Source: Lachnospiraceae bacterium | GTDB lineage: Bacteria; Bacillota; Clostridia; Lachnospirales; Lachnospiraceae | Length of the DNA: 27,058 nt | Reading direction: 5' to 3' | Assembly: GCA_021153185.1 (NCBI GenBank) | Contig: JAGKTY010000028.1 | Coordinates: 1 to 27,058, forward strand | In this document: piece by piece, positions 16,076 to 23,152 of the stretch | How positions within the stretch are numbered: position 1 is the first letter of the stretch | Layout: every line of letters starts with the position of its first letter | The notes under the pieces: model-generated | The model's database searches: none | Told to the model about the DNA's origin: nothing | What the model saw: the letters and a program-made list of their open reading frames with translations, nothing else | Position numbers and translations under genes: made by a program

Positions 16076-16981
16076 ATGAAACGGTTGTTACAATATCAAA
16101 TCACGACAAAAGACGATGGTATGACAATTAAGGCTTTTTTATTAAAACAGGGCTTTTCCGGACAAAATATCATTGCACTTAAAAAAATGCCGGAAAGCAT
16201 TCTGCTTAACGGAAAATGGGAATATGTCAACACGCATATTTCAGCGGGGGATGAACTGCGTATCCATATCGCAGAAGAACAAAATAACGACGAAATTGTT
16301 CCCCGTGCTCTCCCGTTTCCAATTGTATATGAAGATGAAGACTTGCTCATTATTAACAAACCGAGCAATATGCCAACGCATCCGTCACTGAATAACTACG
16401 AAAATACACTCGCCAATGCTGCCTTATATTATTTTGCAAAGCAAAACATCCCCTATACCTTCAGATGTATCAATAGACTTGATAAGGATACAACGGGACT
16501 GACAATTTTAGCCAAGCACATGCTGAGCGGCGCGATTCTCTCTCAAATGATTGCCGACCGCAAGATTCAGCGGACCTACCATGCGATTGTATCGGGCAGG
16601 CTTTCCGGCAAAAGCGGAACGATTGATGCGCCAATCGGTCGGACAAGCGATTCTCTCATCACAAGATGTGTTTGCGAAAGCGGTGAACGTGCCATCACGC
16701 ATTATCATGTACTAAAGGAGTACGATGGCTACAGTCTTGTATCCTTAAAGCTTGAAACAGGAAGAACACATCAGATCCGTGTTCATATGGCACATATCGG
16801 CCATCCGTTAATCGGTGACTATCTCTATCATCCCGATTATACGGACGGAGAAAATCCTCCTATCCCGTTTAACCGTCAGGCGCTCATCGCAAAAGAACTG
16901 CGTTTTATGCATCCGATCACCAAAGAGCCGCTCCTTTTTGAGGCGCCCTATCCGCAAGACATGAAAAACCTCCTTGACTAA
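16076..16981 (+). CDS. RluA-family 23S rRNA/tRNA pseudouridine synthase
   Basis: Isomerises uridine to pseudouridine in structured RNA. The 301-residue protein has an N-terminal S4-like RNA-binding part (about 10-70, ending in GDELRIHI). The catalytic domain follows, with YEDEDLLIINKPSNMPTHP and the catalytic Asp in the family signature NRLDKDTTGLTILAK. It also carries TGRTHQIRVHMAHIGHPLIGD. A ribosome-binding site (GAAGGGAAG) precedes ATG 16076. The family is certain. Whether the target corresponds to RluD, RluC or another specificity cannot be told from sequence alone. It is monocistronic; its stop codon lies inside the loop of the terminator hairpin shared with trpS. Confidence 0.93.
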   Translation: MKRLLQYQITTKDDGMTIKAFLLKQGFSGQNIIALKKMPESILLNGKWEYVNTHISAGDELRIHIAEEQNNDEIVPRALPFPIVYEDEDLLIINKPSNMPTHPSLNNYENTLANAALYYFAKQNIPYTFRCINRLDKDTTGLTILAKHMLSGAILSQMIADRKIQRTYHAIVSGRLSGKSGTIDAPIGRTSDSLITRCVCESGERAITHYHVLKEYDGYSLVSLKLETGRTHQIRVHMAHIGHPLIGDYLYHPDYTDGENPPIPFNRQALIAKELRFMHPITKEPLLFEAPYPQDMKNLLD

Positions 16982-17000
16982 GCCAAGGAGGTTTCTATTA
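16964..17000. terminator. Bidirectional terminator between rluA-family gene and trpS
   Basis: AAACCTCCTTG (16966-16976) and CAAGGAGGTTT (16984-16994) form a perfect 11-bp stem with a 7-nt loop holding the rluA-family stop codon. A-rich sequence lies on one side and TTTCTATTA on the other, serving both convergent genes. Confidence 0.85.
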
Positions 17001-18002
17001 TCTGATCCGCTCAGGGAATCCAATCTTCTTTTGCACTTTACGCAATGTCTTATTTGAATAATACTGCGCTTTCTCGGCATTTTCTTTGATGATGCTGTCA
17101 AGATATGCTTTGTCTTTGCTAAGCTGCTCATACCGCTCCTGAAGCGGTTTCAAAACAGATACAACACTCTCGCCGACTGCCATCTTGAAATCGCCATAGC
17201 CTTTTCCGTCAAATTCTTTCTCGACATCTTCCGGTTTCACATCATTACATGCACAGTAAATGTCAATGAGGTTGCGGATACCCGGCTGCTCTTCACAGTA
17301 ACGGACGCATGCCTCCGAATCGGTCACAGCGCGTTTAAATTTGCGGATAATGGTATCCGGATCATCCATCAGATAGATACTCGCATTCTGGTTCTCATCC
17401 GATTTTGACATTTTCTTGGATGGATCCTGAAGCGACATAATTCTCGCACCGCTTTTTCCGACATACGGCTCCGGAATGGTAAATACATCTCCATATATTC
17501 CGTTAAAGCGCTGTGCGATATCTCTCGTAATCTCCAAATGCTGGAGCTGATCCTTTCCAACCGGTACAACATCCGCCTGATACAACAAAATATCGGCAGC
17601 CATCAAAACAGGATACGTAAATAAACCTGCGTTGATATTGTCAGCATGTTTGGCAGCTTTGTCTTTAAACTGCGTCATACGGTTTAATTCACCCATGTAT
17701 GTGAAACAATTTAAAATCCATGCAAGCTCTGCATGCCCCGAAACATGTGACTGATAATAGATACAGTTTTTCTTTGGATCAAGTCCGGCAGCTATATACA
17801 GTGTCAACAGGCTTCTCGCGCGCTTACGCAACTCCGCCGGATCCTGTCTTACGGTAATAGAATGCATATCGACAACACTGTAAAAGCATTCATATTCATC
17901 ACTTAACGAAACCCAGTTTTTCAGTGCGCCGAGATAATTTCCGAGCGTCAAATTGCCTGTAGACTGCATTCCGCTAAATAGTACTTTTTTATCGTCAATC
18001 AT
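16998..18002 (-). CDS. trpS: Tryptophanyl-tRNA synthetase
   Basis: Class I aminoacyl-tRNA synthetase that charges tRNA-Trp. The start is ATG 18002 (MIDDKKVLFSGMQSTG), preceded by AAGGAAATCA; an upstream in-frame codon would include the ribosome-binding region. The 334-residue length is typical of the bacterial family. The HIGH-type motif is TGNLTLGNY (about 15-23) and the KMSKS loop is KKMSKSDEN (about 196-204). HSITVRQDP and GKDQLQHLEITRDIAQRFN are also characteristic. It has its own promoter overlapped by a perfect palindrome and a short leader of about 46 nt, so no T-box. Confidence 0.96.
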   Translation of the reverse strand: MIDDKKVLFSGMQSTGNLTLGNYLGALKNWVSLSDEYECFYSVVDMHSITVRQDPAELRKRARSLLTLYIAAGLDPKKNCIYYQSHVSGHAELAWILNCFTYMGELNRMTQFKDKAAKHADNINAGLFTYPVLMAADILLYQADVVPVGKDQLQHLEITRDIAQRFNGIYGDVFTIPEPYVGKSGARIMSLQDPSKKMSKSDENQNASIYLMDDPDTIIRKFKRAVTDSEACVRYCEEQPGIRNLIDIYCACNDVKPEDVEKEFDGKGYGDFKMAVGESVVSVLKPLQERYEQLSKDKAYLDSIIKENAEKAQYYSNKTLRKVQKKIGFPERIR

Positions 18003-18047
18003 TGATTTCCTTCTTCCTCCACCCAAAAATCAGTGGCTTTTTCTATC

Positions 18048-18064
18048 GTGTTACAGTGTAACAC
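18048..18064. promoter_or_regulatory. 17-bp palindrome covering the trpS -10, candidate operator
   Basis: GTGTTACAGTGTAACAC is a perfect palindrome with a single central base (18056). It covers the predicted -10 (18055-18060) and start region of trpS, the classic position for a repressor. It has no U-run, so it is not a terminator. The binding protein is unknown. Confidence 0.5.
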
Positions 18065-18083
18065 CGTTAAGATTCTTCGTCAA
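18055..18083 (-). promoter_or_regulatory. Promoter of trpS
   Basis: Minus-strand TTGACG (18078-18083), 17-nt spacer, TACACT (18055-18060). The -35 lies in the last codons of the small Cys-rich ORF. Confidence 0.65.
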
Positions 18084-18300
18084 GGTTGCTTCCCTCTTCA
18101 CAAGAACAGATTTCCTCATCTACACGTTTTACTTTTCTGCAAAAGCAATCGTCTTTTTTTTCTTTTTCATGCCAGCAGTCCGGTTGTCTGTTGCAGCCTA
18201 CCGGTTCCACCCTTTTGCAGACGCTCTGTCCGCAAAAGCAGTTATTTTTATCATTTTTGCATACGCATAATAACAAAAGGATAATCCAACAAGAATTCAT
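18067..18300 (-). CDS. Small cysteine-rich protein of unknown function
   Basis: A 77-residue ORF with 12 cysteines. It opens with the hydrophobic NSCWIILLLLCVC, then has Cys pairs (CFC, CFC, CSC), charged spacers (HEKEKKDD) and an acidic tail. This SCWIILLLLC-plus-Cys pattern resembles small high-cysteine proteins I know from clostridial genomes, mostly annotated as hypothetical; that is recollection, not a search. AAAGG lies six nt before ATG 18300, 57 nt after the DUF5662 stop in the same direction. The opposite strand is also open, so coding is not proven. Metal or Fe-S binding or a membrane-associated peptide are guesses. Confidence 0.55.
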   Translation of the reverse strand: MNSCWIILLLLCVCKNDKNNCFCGQSVCKRVEPVGCNRQPDCWHEKEKKDDCFCRKVKRVDEEICSCEEGSNLDEES

Positions 18301-18357
18301 GGAAGGCCTTTCTGTTTTTTTGTATCTTATGATAAAAAAATCAAAATGTGCTTGTCT

Positions 18358-18894
18358 TTATTTGCCAAGGACAACATGCTTAATATACGAAAACGTGAAA
18401 TCTTCTCCGTATTTTGCGAGCATCGTAAGCAAAACCTTCAGCTGTTTATAGGTCTTTGGATGAATCATTTCGTGTGTCTTTCCGCTCATCAGATAAGCAA
18501 GCGGACACGTGTCATCATATGCCTCCCCTTTGTAAACCTTGCTTGCCGCAATGCGGTCCATTACCATCTCGACAAGATACGGAATCGGCATCGGCGCAGG
18601 TGCCATAAAACCTTCCATCCCTCTGGAGCTGTAATCAATCCAATATTCGTAATGATGTTTGTTCCGTCCTTTGTGATGAAGCCACGCACTGGAATATCCG
18701 ATATCTTCTCGCTCTGCGTTATTGGGGCTACGGTCTCCCTGATAGTATTTCACACCGACAAAAAACTCACTCGGCATATATTTGGACAAATCATGTAACA
18801 CACCCTGCCTGTAAAGTCCGACACGAAAGCAGCCCTTCATAACAAGATATTTGTGATATGTGATTGTTTTAAAATGACTGATTGCTTTATTCAT
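18358..18894 (-). CDS. DUF5662 family protein
   Basis: A 178-residue soluble protein matching the DUF5662 pattern: an N-terminal basic helix (HFKTITYHKYLVMKGCFRVGL), then LYRQGVLHDLSKYMPSEF with a conserved His-Asp pair, and a His-rich AWLHHKGRNKHHYEYW in the middle. A C-terminal part has SGKTHEMIHPKTYKQLKVLL. The clustered His/Asp residues suggest a metal-binding, HD-like fold (inference); no biochemical function is known to me. Its ATG is one nt past the stop of the GH13-like gene, so the two are translationally coupled. AAGAAG serves as ribosome-binding site within the upstream gene's last codons. Confidence 0.85.
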   Translation of the reverse strand: MNKAISHFKTITYHKYLVMKGCFRVGLYRQGVLHDLSKYMPSEFFVGVKYYQGDRSPNNAEREDIGYSSAWLHHKGRNKHHYEYWIDYSSRGMEGFMAPAPMPIPYLVEMVMDRIAASKVYKGEAYDDTCPLAYLMSGKTHEMIHPKTYKQLKVLLTMLAKYGEDFTFSYIKHVVLGK

Positions 18895-18895
18895 T

Positions 18896-20806
18896 TTATT
18901 CTTCTTTGATATCCTTCTTTTGCTCTTTCTTTTTGGATTTTTCCTGCTTTGATAACGCGTCTAAATCCGGTACGCTTTTTAGTACAATAATACTTCTTGC
19001 ATCAACCGAAATCTCCAGTTGTTTCTCGATGCCTCTGCCAAGCTGTTCTGTTTGTGATGTATCCATCATCACATGCCATTTCAAATTGACCGGAAGCTTC
19101 GGCAGCGCAAAGGTATGTGAAATCCAATGCATATTGTAAAGCACATATATAAAATCGTCTTCCTCCCGGTTCATTCTGCCGTATTTGCCACAATACAAAA
19201 CGCCCATGTGTCGATTGTATTCGGCAAAATCAGAATACCATGCACTTTCACTATGATAGGAAACATCCGGATAACCACATCCGATATAGTCCATCTGCCG
19301 AAACGGTTTTTCCGGATGCAGTACCGGGTGGCTCTTTCGAAATGCAATCAACCGTTTTGTAAAGTCAAATAATTCCGCGTTTTTGTCAAGTTCCTTCCAG
19401 TTCAGCCAGTTAATCTTATTGTCGTGAAGATACGCATTGTTGTTTCCATCGTGACTGTTTCCAAATTCATCCCCGGACAAAATAAGCGGGGTTCCTTGTG
19501 ACAAAAACACCATGCTCATCGCATTCTTAAACTGTTTTTTGCGGAGATTCAATATCGTTTTTTTGCGTGTCGGACCTTCTATGCCACAATTCCAGCTATA
19601 GTTATAGTCGCTGCCGTCCCGATTATCCTCTCCGTTCGACTCGTTATGCTTGCCATTGTAACTGACCAAATCCATCATCGTAAAACCGTTGTACCCGGCA
19701 ATTTGATTGACCGGTGTGCTTTCCGGAAAGGTTTGGACGATCTGCTGTGATACACTGCGAAGCATATCACTATCACTCTTTAAGAACTTACGGCATTCAT
19801 AAAGAAAGCCCTGATTGACAAACCCAATATGTTTAAAATTCGTCTTTTCCGGTTCACACATCTCGGGTTTTCGTTCAAAAATAAGCTTTGTATTTGCAAG
19901 AAACGGGTCGTTCATCAATAGCTTTTGCGGAATATTTTCTCCCTGCAAAAGAAAACCATCGATATGATAATTGAAGCTCCAGTATCTGACGACCTCAAAA
20001 ATGAATTCCTGTGAAAGCTCCGCCGGAAAATACATCTGCATCAACACTTCAATTCCTGCCGCGTGAAATGCTTTCACCATATCTTTGCAGGCAATATCCG
20101 AACGCCTTCCGTGTGCATACGATGCCTTCGGCGCAAAAAACGCCGCCGGTCCAAAGCCCCAATAATTCAGTTTATACTTCCAGGTCTTCTGACTTTCCTC
20201 TAAAAAACCGGCGACCGCATCATCCACTTCCAAATATGCCTTATTGCGGATAATCTCATCAAAATCGTACATTGGCATAAACAGAACACCGGTCACACCG
20301 AGCTGCTTCAAATATGGGATTTTCTCGGTTGCGCCCTCAAATGTTCCTTTGTATTTGACGCCTGACGAAGAATGCTTTGTAAATCCGCGCACATGTGCAT
20401 GATATAATATGCTTTCATGGAATGGGATGCGCGGCCTGTCATCATCCTCCCAATCGTAGACATTTTCGTCAACAACACCATAAAGCTGTGCATCGTCCGC
20501 ATGGTATTCGCCCCATTTTTCACGTCCGACGATTAAATTGGCATATGGATCCAAAAAATCCTTTCCATCTGCAAATAAGCGGTATGTTAAATGCTTTTGT
20601 TTGAGTCCTTCTATTTCAACTGTATAAACCGTACCCATTGCGTACTTTTGCGGAAAAGTAATCCGAATCAGTTCTTTTCCGTTTTGATAAAAAATGATAC
20701 CACATTCTTTTTGGCAGGAAATCGGAACAATCGCCCAAATACGGTCTCCTACCCTCTGTACACCTAACGCATACGGTTTAACCGGATGTAGTTTAATTTC
20801 TGTCAT
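18896..20806 (-). CDS. Isoamylase/pullulanase-like GH13 protein, apparently catalytically inactive
   Basis: The 636-residue protein (start ATG 20806 after AGGAG) has the layout of glycogen-debranching GH13 enzymes: an N-terminal CBM48-like beta domain (about 1-110), a TIM barrel and a C-terminal beta domain, then a Lys/Glu-rich tail. Debranching-type signatures are well kept: NYWGFGPAAFFAPKASYA, VSYNGKHNESNGEDNRDG, SWNCGIEGPT, SQGTPLILSGDEFG and DNKINWLNW. The catalytic regions are not. Region I DVVYNH is QMYFPA; region II DGFRFD is DGFLLQ, losing the nucleophile; region IV (T/S)AHDG is AGYNG, losing the transition-state Asp. Only the region III Glu (KLIFER) may remain. The loop between regions I and II is much shortened. 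A non-hydrolytic glucan-binding role is likely (inference). Coupled to DUF5662. Confidence 0.85.
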   Translation of the reverse strand: MTEIKLHPVKPYALGVQRVGDRIWAIVPISCQKECGIIFYQNGKELIRITFPQKYAMGTVYTVEIEGLKQKHLTYRLFADGKDFLDPYANLIVGREKWGEYHADDAQLYGVVDENVYDWEDDDRPRIPFHESILYHAHVRGFTKHSSSGVKYKGTFEGATEKIPYLKQLGVTGVLFMPMYDFDEIIRNKAYLEVDDAVAGFLEESQKTWKYKLNYWGFGPAAFFAPKASYAHGRRSDIACKDMVKAFHAAGIEVLMQMYFPAELSQEFIFEVVRYWSFNYHIDGFLLQGENIPQKLLMNDPFLANTKLIFERKPEMCEPEKTNFKHIGFVNQGFLYECRKFLKSDSDMLRSVSQQIVQTFPESTPVNQIAGYNGFTMMDLVSYNGKHNESNGEDNRDGSDYNYSWNCGIEGPTRKKTILNLRKKQFKNAMSMVFLSQGTPLILSGDEFGNSHDGNNNAYLHDNKINWLNWKELDKNAELFDFTKRLIAFRKSHPVLHPEKPFRQMDYIGCGYPDVSYHSESAWYSDFAEYNRHMGVLYCGKYGRMNREEDDFIYVLYNMHWISHTFALPKLPVNLKWHVMMDTSQTEQLGRGIEKQLEISVDARSIIVLKSVPDLDALSKQEKSKKKEQKKDIKEE

Positions 20807-20858
20807 AACCTCTCCTGTTCTTGTCGCCTGCGCAACAAGCATGACGGCAATTCCTTCG

Positions 20859-20887
20859 TTGCCATAGCAAGAAAATTATAGCATAAT
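20859..20887 (+). promoter_or_regulatory. Candidate promoter of the DUF1292 gene
   Basis: Plus-strand TTGCCA (20859-20864), 17-nt spacer, CATAAT (20882-20887). It overlaps the divergent GH13-like -10. A second TATAGT (20941-20946) closer to the gene has no good -35. Which one is used is unclear. Confidence 0.45.
20875..20883 (-). promoter_or_regulatory. Extended -10 promoter of the GH13-like gene
   Basis: Minus-strand TGCTATAAT, a perfect extended -10, about 70 nt before the start codon. The -35 is poor. Confidence 0.55.
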
Positions 20888-20992
20888 CCGACGAAACATG
20901 CTACACTTCCCATAGAAACAATATCAATATTCCGGCATCTTATAGTAAAGTCGTCGCCGGCCAATCACATTTTAAATCAAAGGAGACAACAT

Positions 20993-21310
20993 ATGTCAAA
21001 AGAAATTACAGAATTTGATGGTGTAGAAGAAATGACTGTAACAATGCAGCTCGATGACGGCAGCAGCGTTGAATGTGCGGTTGTTACAATTTTGGAGGTT
21101 TGTAAAAAAGATTATATCATCCTTCTTCCGCTTGATGAAAACGGAGAAAACGAAGACGGTGAAGTGTGGATTTACGGTTATAAAGAAAACCCGGATGATT
21201 CAAATGAAGAACCGGAGCTTATCTACATTGATGATGATGAAGAATACGAACTGGTTGCAGATGCATTTGATGAGTATCTCGATTCTGTTGAATTTGACGA
21301 GATGTTATAA
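20993..21310 (+). CDS. DUF1292 domain protein
   Basis: A 105-residue, very acidic protein. The DUF1292 core is ITEFDGVEEMTVTMQLDDGSSVECAVVTILEV, followed by KDYIILLPLDENGENEDGEVWIYGYKEN and IDDDEEYELVADAFDEYL. The family is widespread in Firmicutes, often near yrrK/yqgF or ribosome-linked genes, but its function is unknown to me. A strong AAAGGAG precedes ATG 20993. The last six nt overlap the 3' end of the convergent helicase gene. No membrane segment or signal is seen. Confidence 0.92.
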   Translation: MSKEITEFDGVEEMTVTMQLDDGSSVECAVVTILEVCKKDYIILLPLDENGENEDGEVWIYGYKENPDDSNEEPELIYIDDDEEYELVADAFDEYLDSVEFDEML

Positions 21311-23152
21311 TTCTTCCAAAAACGGGGAGGCTTCCCCCTCCCCGGCCGCATACGTCAGATCGAGCGTTTCCTTGGCACGTGTTATTGCGACATAAAACAT
21401 GCGCCTCTCCTCCTCCAGTTCCTCATTGGTTGACGCACGCTTACTCGGCACTATCCCTTTTCTTAATTTGGGGATAAAAACATGGTCAAATTCAAGTCCT
21501 TTTGCGGCATGAAATGTCATGACAGAAACACTTGATGTATGTTCTTTTTGCCTGAGCGCATCTTGCAACGCCTTTTCTTCTTTTTCCATGTCTGCGGTAA
21601 ATTCAGCTATATGCTCATATTTGACAAGCTGCTTTTGCAACAGTGCAAGACTTTCTAACTGTTCTTCCAACGCATCCTCCTTATAGGTTTCCAAAAGATA
21701 CTGTTCATACCCCATTTTCCTTCTAAAATAAATACATGCCATTTGTAAATCGCCATGTTCCAAAAATCGGATATCGCAAAACAATTGTTTGATTCGCGCC
21801 TTCATCCCGTCATTGCCTGCATAAAACGCAAGCAGTTGTTCTTCACGCACCGTTTCACTTGACAGCGCACTGCGATGGATATAGCGGACCGGTTTGTTCA
21901 TAAATTGCAAAAAATCAACACGTTTCTGCGTTTCTAAAAAACGCAAAAAGGCAAGCACATCTTCTGTAGCGGCACACGTCATGAAACTCTTTGGCTTTTC
22001 GTTCATATTGGGAGAAATGCCCGCATCAAGAAGCATCTTTACTATCATCCGCCCTTCTTTGTTGGTCCGGAACAAAATGGCTGTCTCTTCCTGTTTTAAA
22101 TCAAATTGCTTCACTTTTTCAACAATATACGAAGCCTCCTCAAGCTCTGTATCAAACATCAATTGATTCACGCACGGACCACCTTTTTTGTCTGCCCTAA
22201 TCTGCTTTTGAAACCGATTTTTATTATGGGAAATACATTTTACGGAAAGCGCCACAATCTGCTCATTGCACCGGTAGTTTACATCCAGCACAATTTGTTT
22301 GCAATCTGCAAAATCATGCTCAAATTGCCGCATATAGCTAGGGCTGGCCCCCCGGAATCCATAAATCGCCTGATCGTCATCCCCTACAGCAAAAACATTC
22401 CTGCGCGCTCCCGCAAGCAATTTCACGACTGCATATTGTACGGCGTTAATATCCTGGAATTCATCAATCATGATATATTGAAATTTTTGCTCATAATAAG
22501 CCCTTGCCTGCGCATTTTTGTTTAGATAGTCATAGCACATCAGCAGCATATCATCAAAATCGATCGTTCTGCCTTGATGTAATTCCTGATTGAATTGACG
22601 GAAAATGGATTCAAATTGGGAATTCGAAAGAAGCGCTGACGGAAATGCATGGGAGCAGCACCCTGTATTTTTGCATTTGCTGATTTCTTTTAACAGTTTT
22701 TGTGTGAATTCTTTGTCTGACTGACTCTCTGAAATATGATTTGCATAAAGAATTTGTGTAAGAATTCTCGTTTTTTCGCGATCTGTAGCAAGATGAAGAT
22801 CACGGTATGCGGCACTACTTTTTAGAATTTGAAAAAAACAGGAATGGAACGTTCCAAACACCGCATCGCGGCTTTGTATACATGTTTTGATAGCACGCTC
22901 CCGCAATTCCCTTGCCGCTTTTGTCGTAAACGTAATGACAAGAATATTACCCGGGGAAACCGCACATGTCTCAATTAAATAGCGGATTCTCTGCGTAATA
23001 ACGAACGTCTTTCCGCTTCCCGGTCCTGCAAGAACAAGACAGGCGCCATCAACATGCGTAATAGCGCCCGCTTGGTTTTGATTGCATCTAAATTGCTGCT
23101 TCAAGAAGCGCAATTCCTTTTTTGATTCTGCTAAGAGATTCTTCCTTGCCAA
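21305..23152 (-). CDS. UvrD/PcrA-like superfamily 1 DNA helicase
   Basis: ATP-dependent 3'-5' DNA helicase of the UvrD/Rep class. Motifs in order: Q-like NQNQAGAI; Walker A GPGSGKT (about 43-49); Walker B IDEFQD (about 229-234); VGDDDQAIYGFRGAS (about 256-270); DVNYRCNEQIV; the VMTFHAAKGLEFDHVFIP motif; and EEERRMFYVAITRAKETLDL close to the C-terminus. At up to 615 residues it is shorter than PcrA (about 720) and lacks its C-terminal extension. The start is uncertain. The given TTG (23152) has an AGAGG only three nt away and would overlap gltX by 65 nt; TTG 23104 would overlap by 17 nt. No ATG lies before motif I. Role in repair or recombination is inferred. Confidence 0.9.
   Translation of the reverse strand: MARKNLLAESKKELRFLKQQFRCNQNQAGAITHVDGACLVLAGPGSGKTFVITQRIRYLIETCAVSPGNILVITFTTKAARELRERAIKTCIQSRDAVFGTFHSCFFQILKSSAAYRDLHLATDREKTRILTQILYANHISESQSDKEFTQKLLKEISKCKNTGCCSHAFPSALLSNSQFESIFRQFNQELHQGRTIDFDDMLLMCYDYLNKNAQARAYYEQKFQYIMIDEFQDINAVQYAVVKLLAGARRNVFAVGDDDQAIYGFRGASPSYMRQFEHDFADCKQIVLDVNYRCNEQIVALSVKCISHNKNRFQKQIRADKKGGPCVNQLMFDTELEEASYIVEKVKQFDLKQEETAILFRTNKEGRMIVKMLLDAGISPNMNEKPKSFMTCAATEDVLAFLRFLETQKRVDFLQFMNKPVRYIHRSALSSETVREEQLLAFYAGNDGMKARIKQLFCDIRFLEHGDLQMACIYFRRKMGYEQYLLETYKEDALEEQLESLALLQKQLVKYEHIAEFTADMEKEEKALQDALRQKEHTSSVSVMTFHAAKGLEFDHVFIPKLRKGIVPSKRASTNEELEEERRMFYVAITRAKETLDLTYAAGEGEASPFLEEL
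21323..21344. terminator. G/C-rich hairpin at the DUF1292/helicase convergence
   Basis: CGGGGAGG and CCTCCCCG form a perfect 8-bp stem with a 6-nt loop, 12 nt past the DUF1292 stop and inside the helicase C-terminal codons. No U-run follows, so termination of DUF1292 here is only a possibility. Confidence 0.35.

Noticed and set aside
18033..18451. Plus-strand ORFs of 83-121 residues opposite the Cys-rich ORF and DUF5662
   Set aside because: No ribosome-binding site and no recognisable domain; the minus-strand frames carry the clearer protein features.
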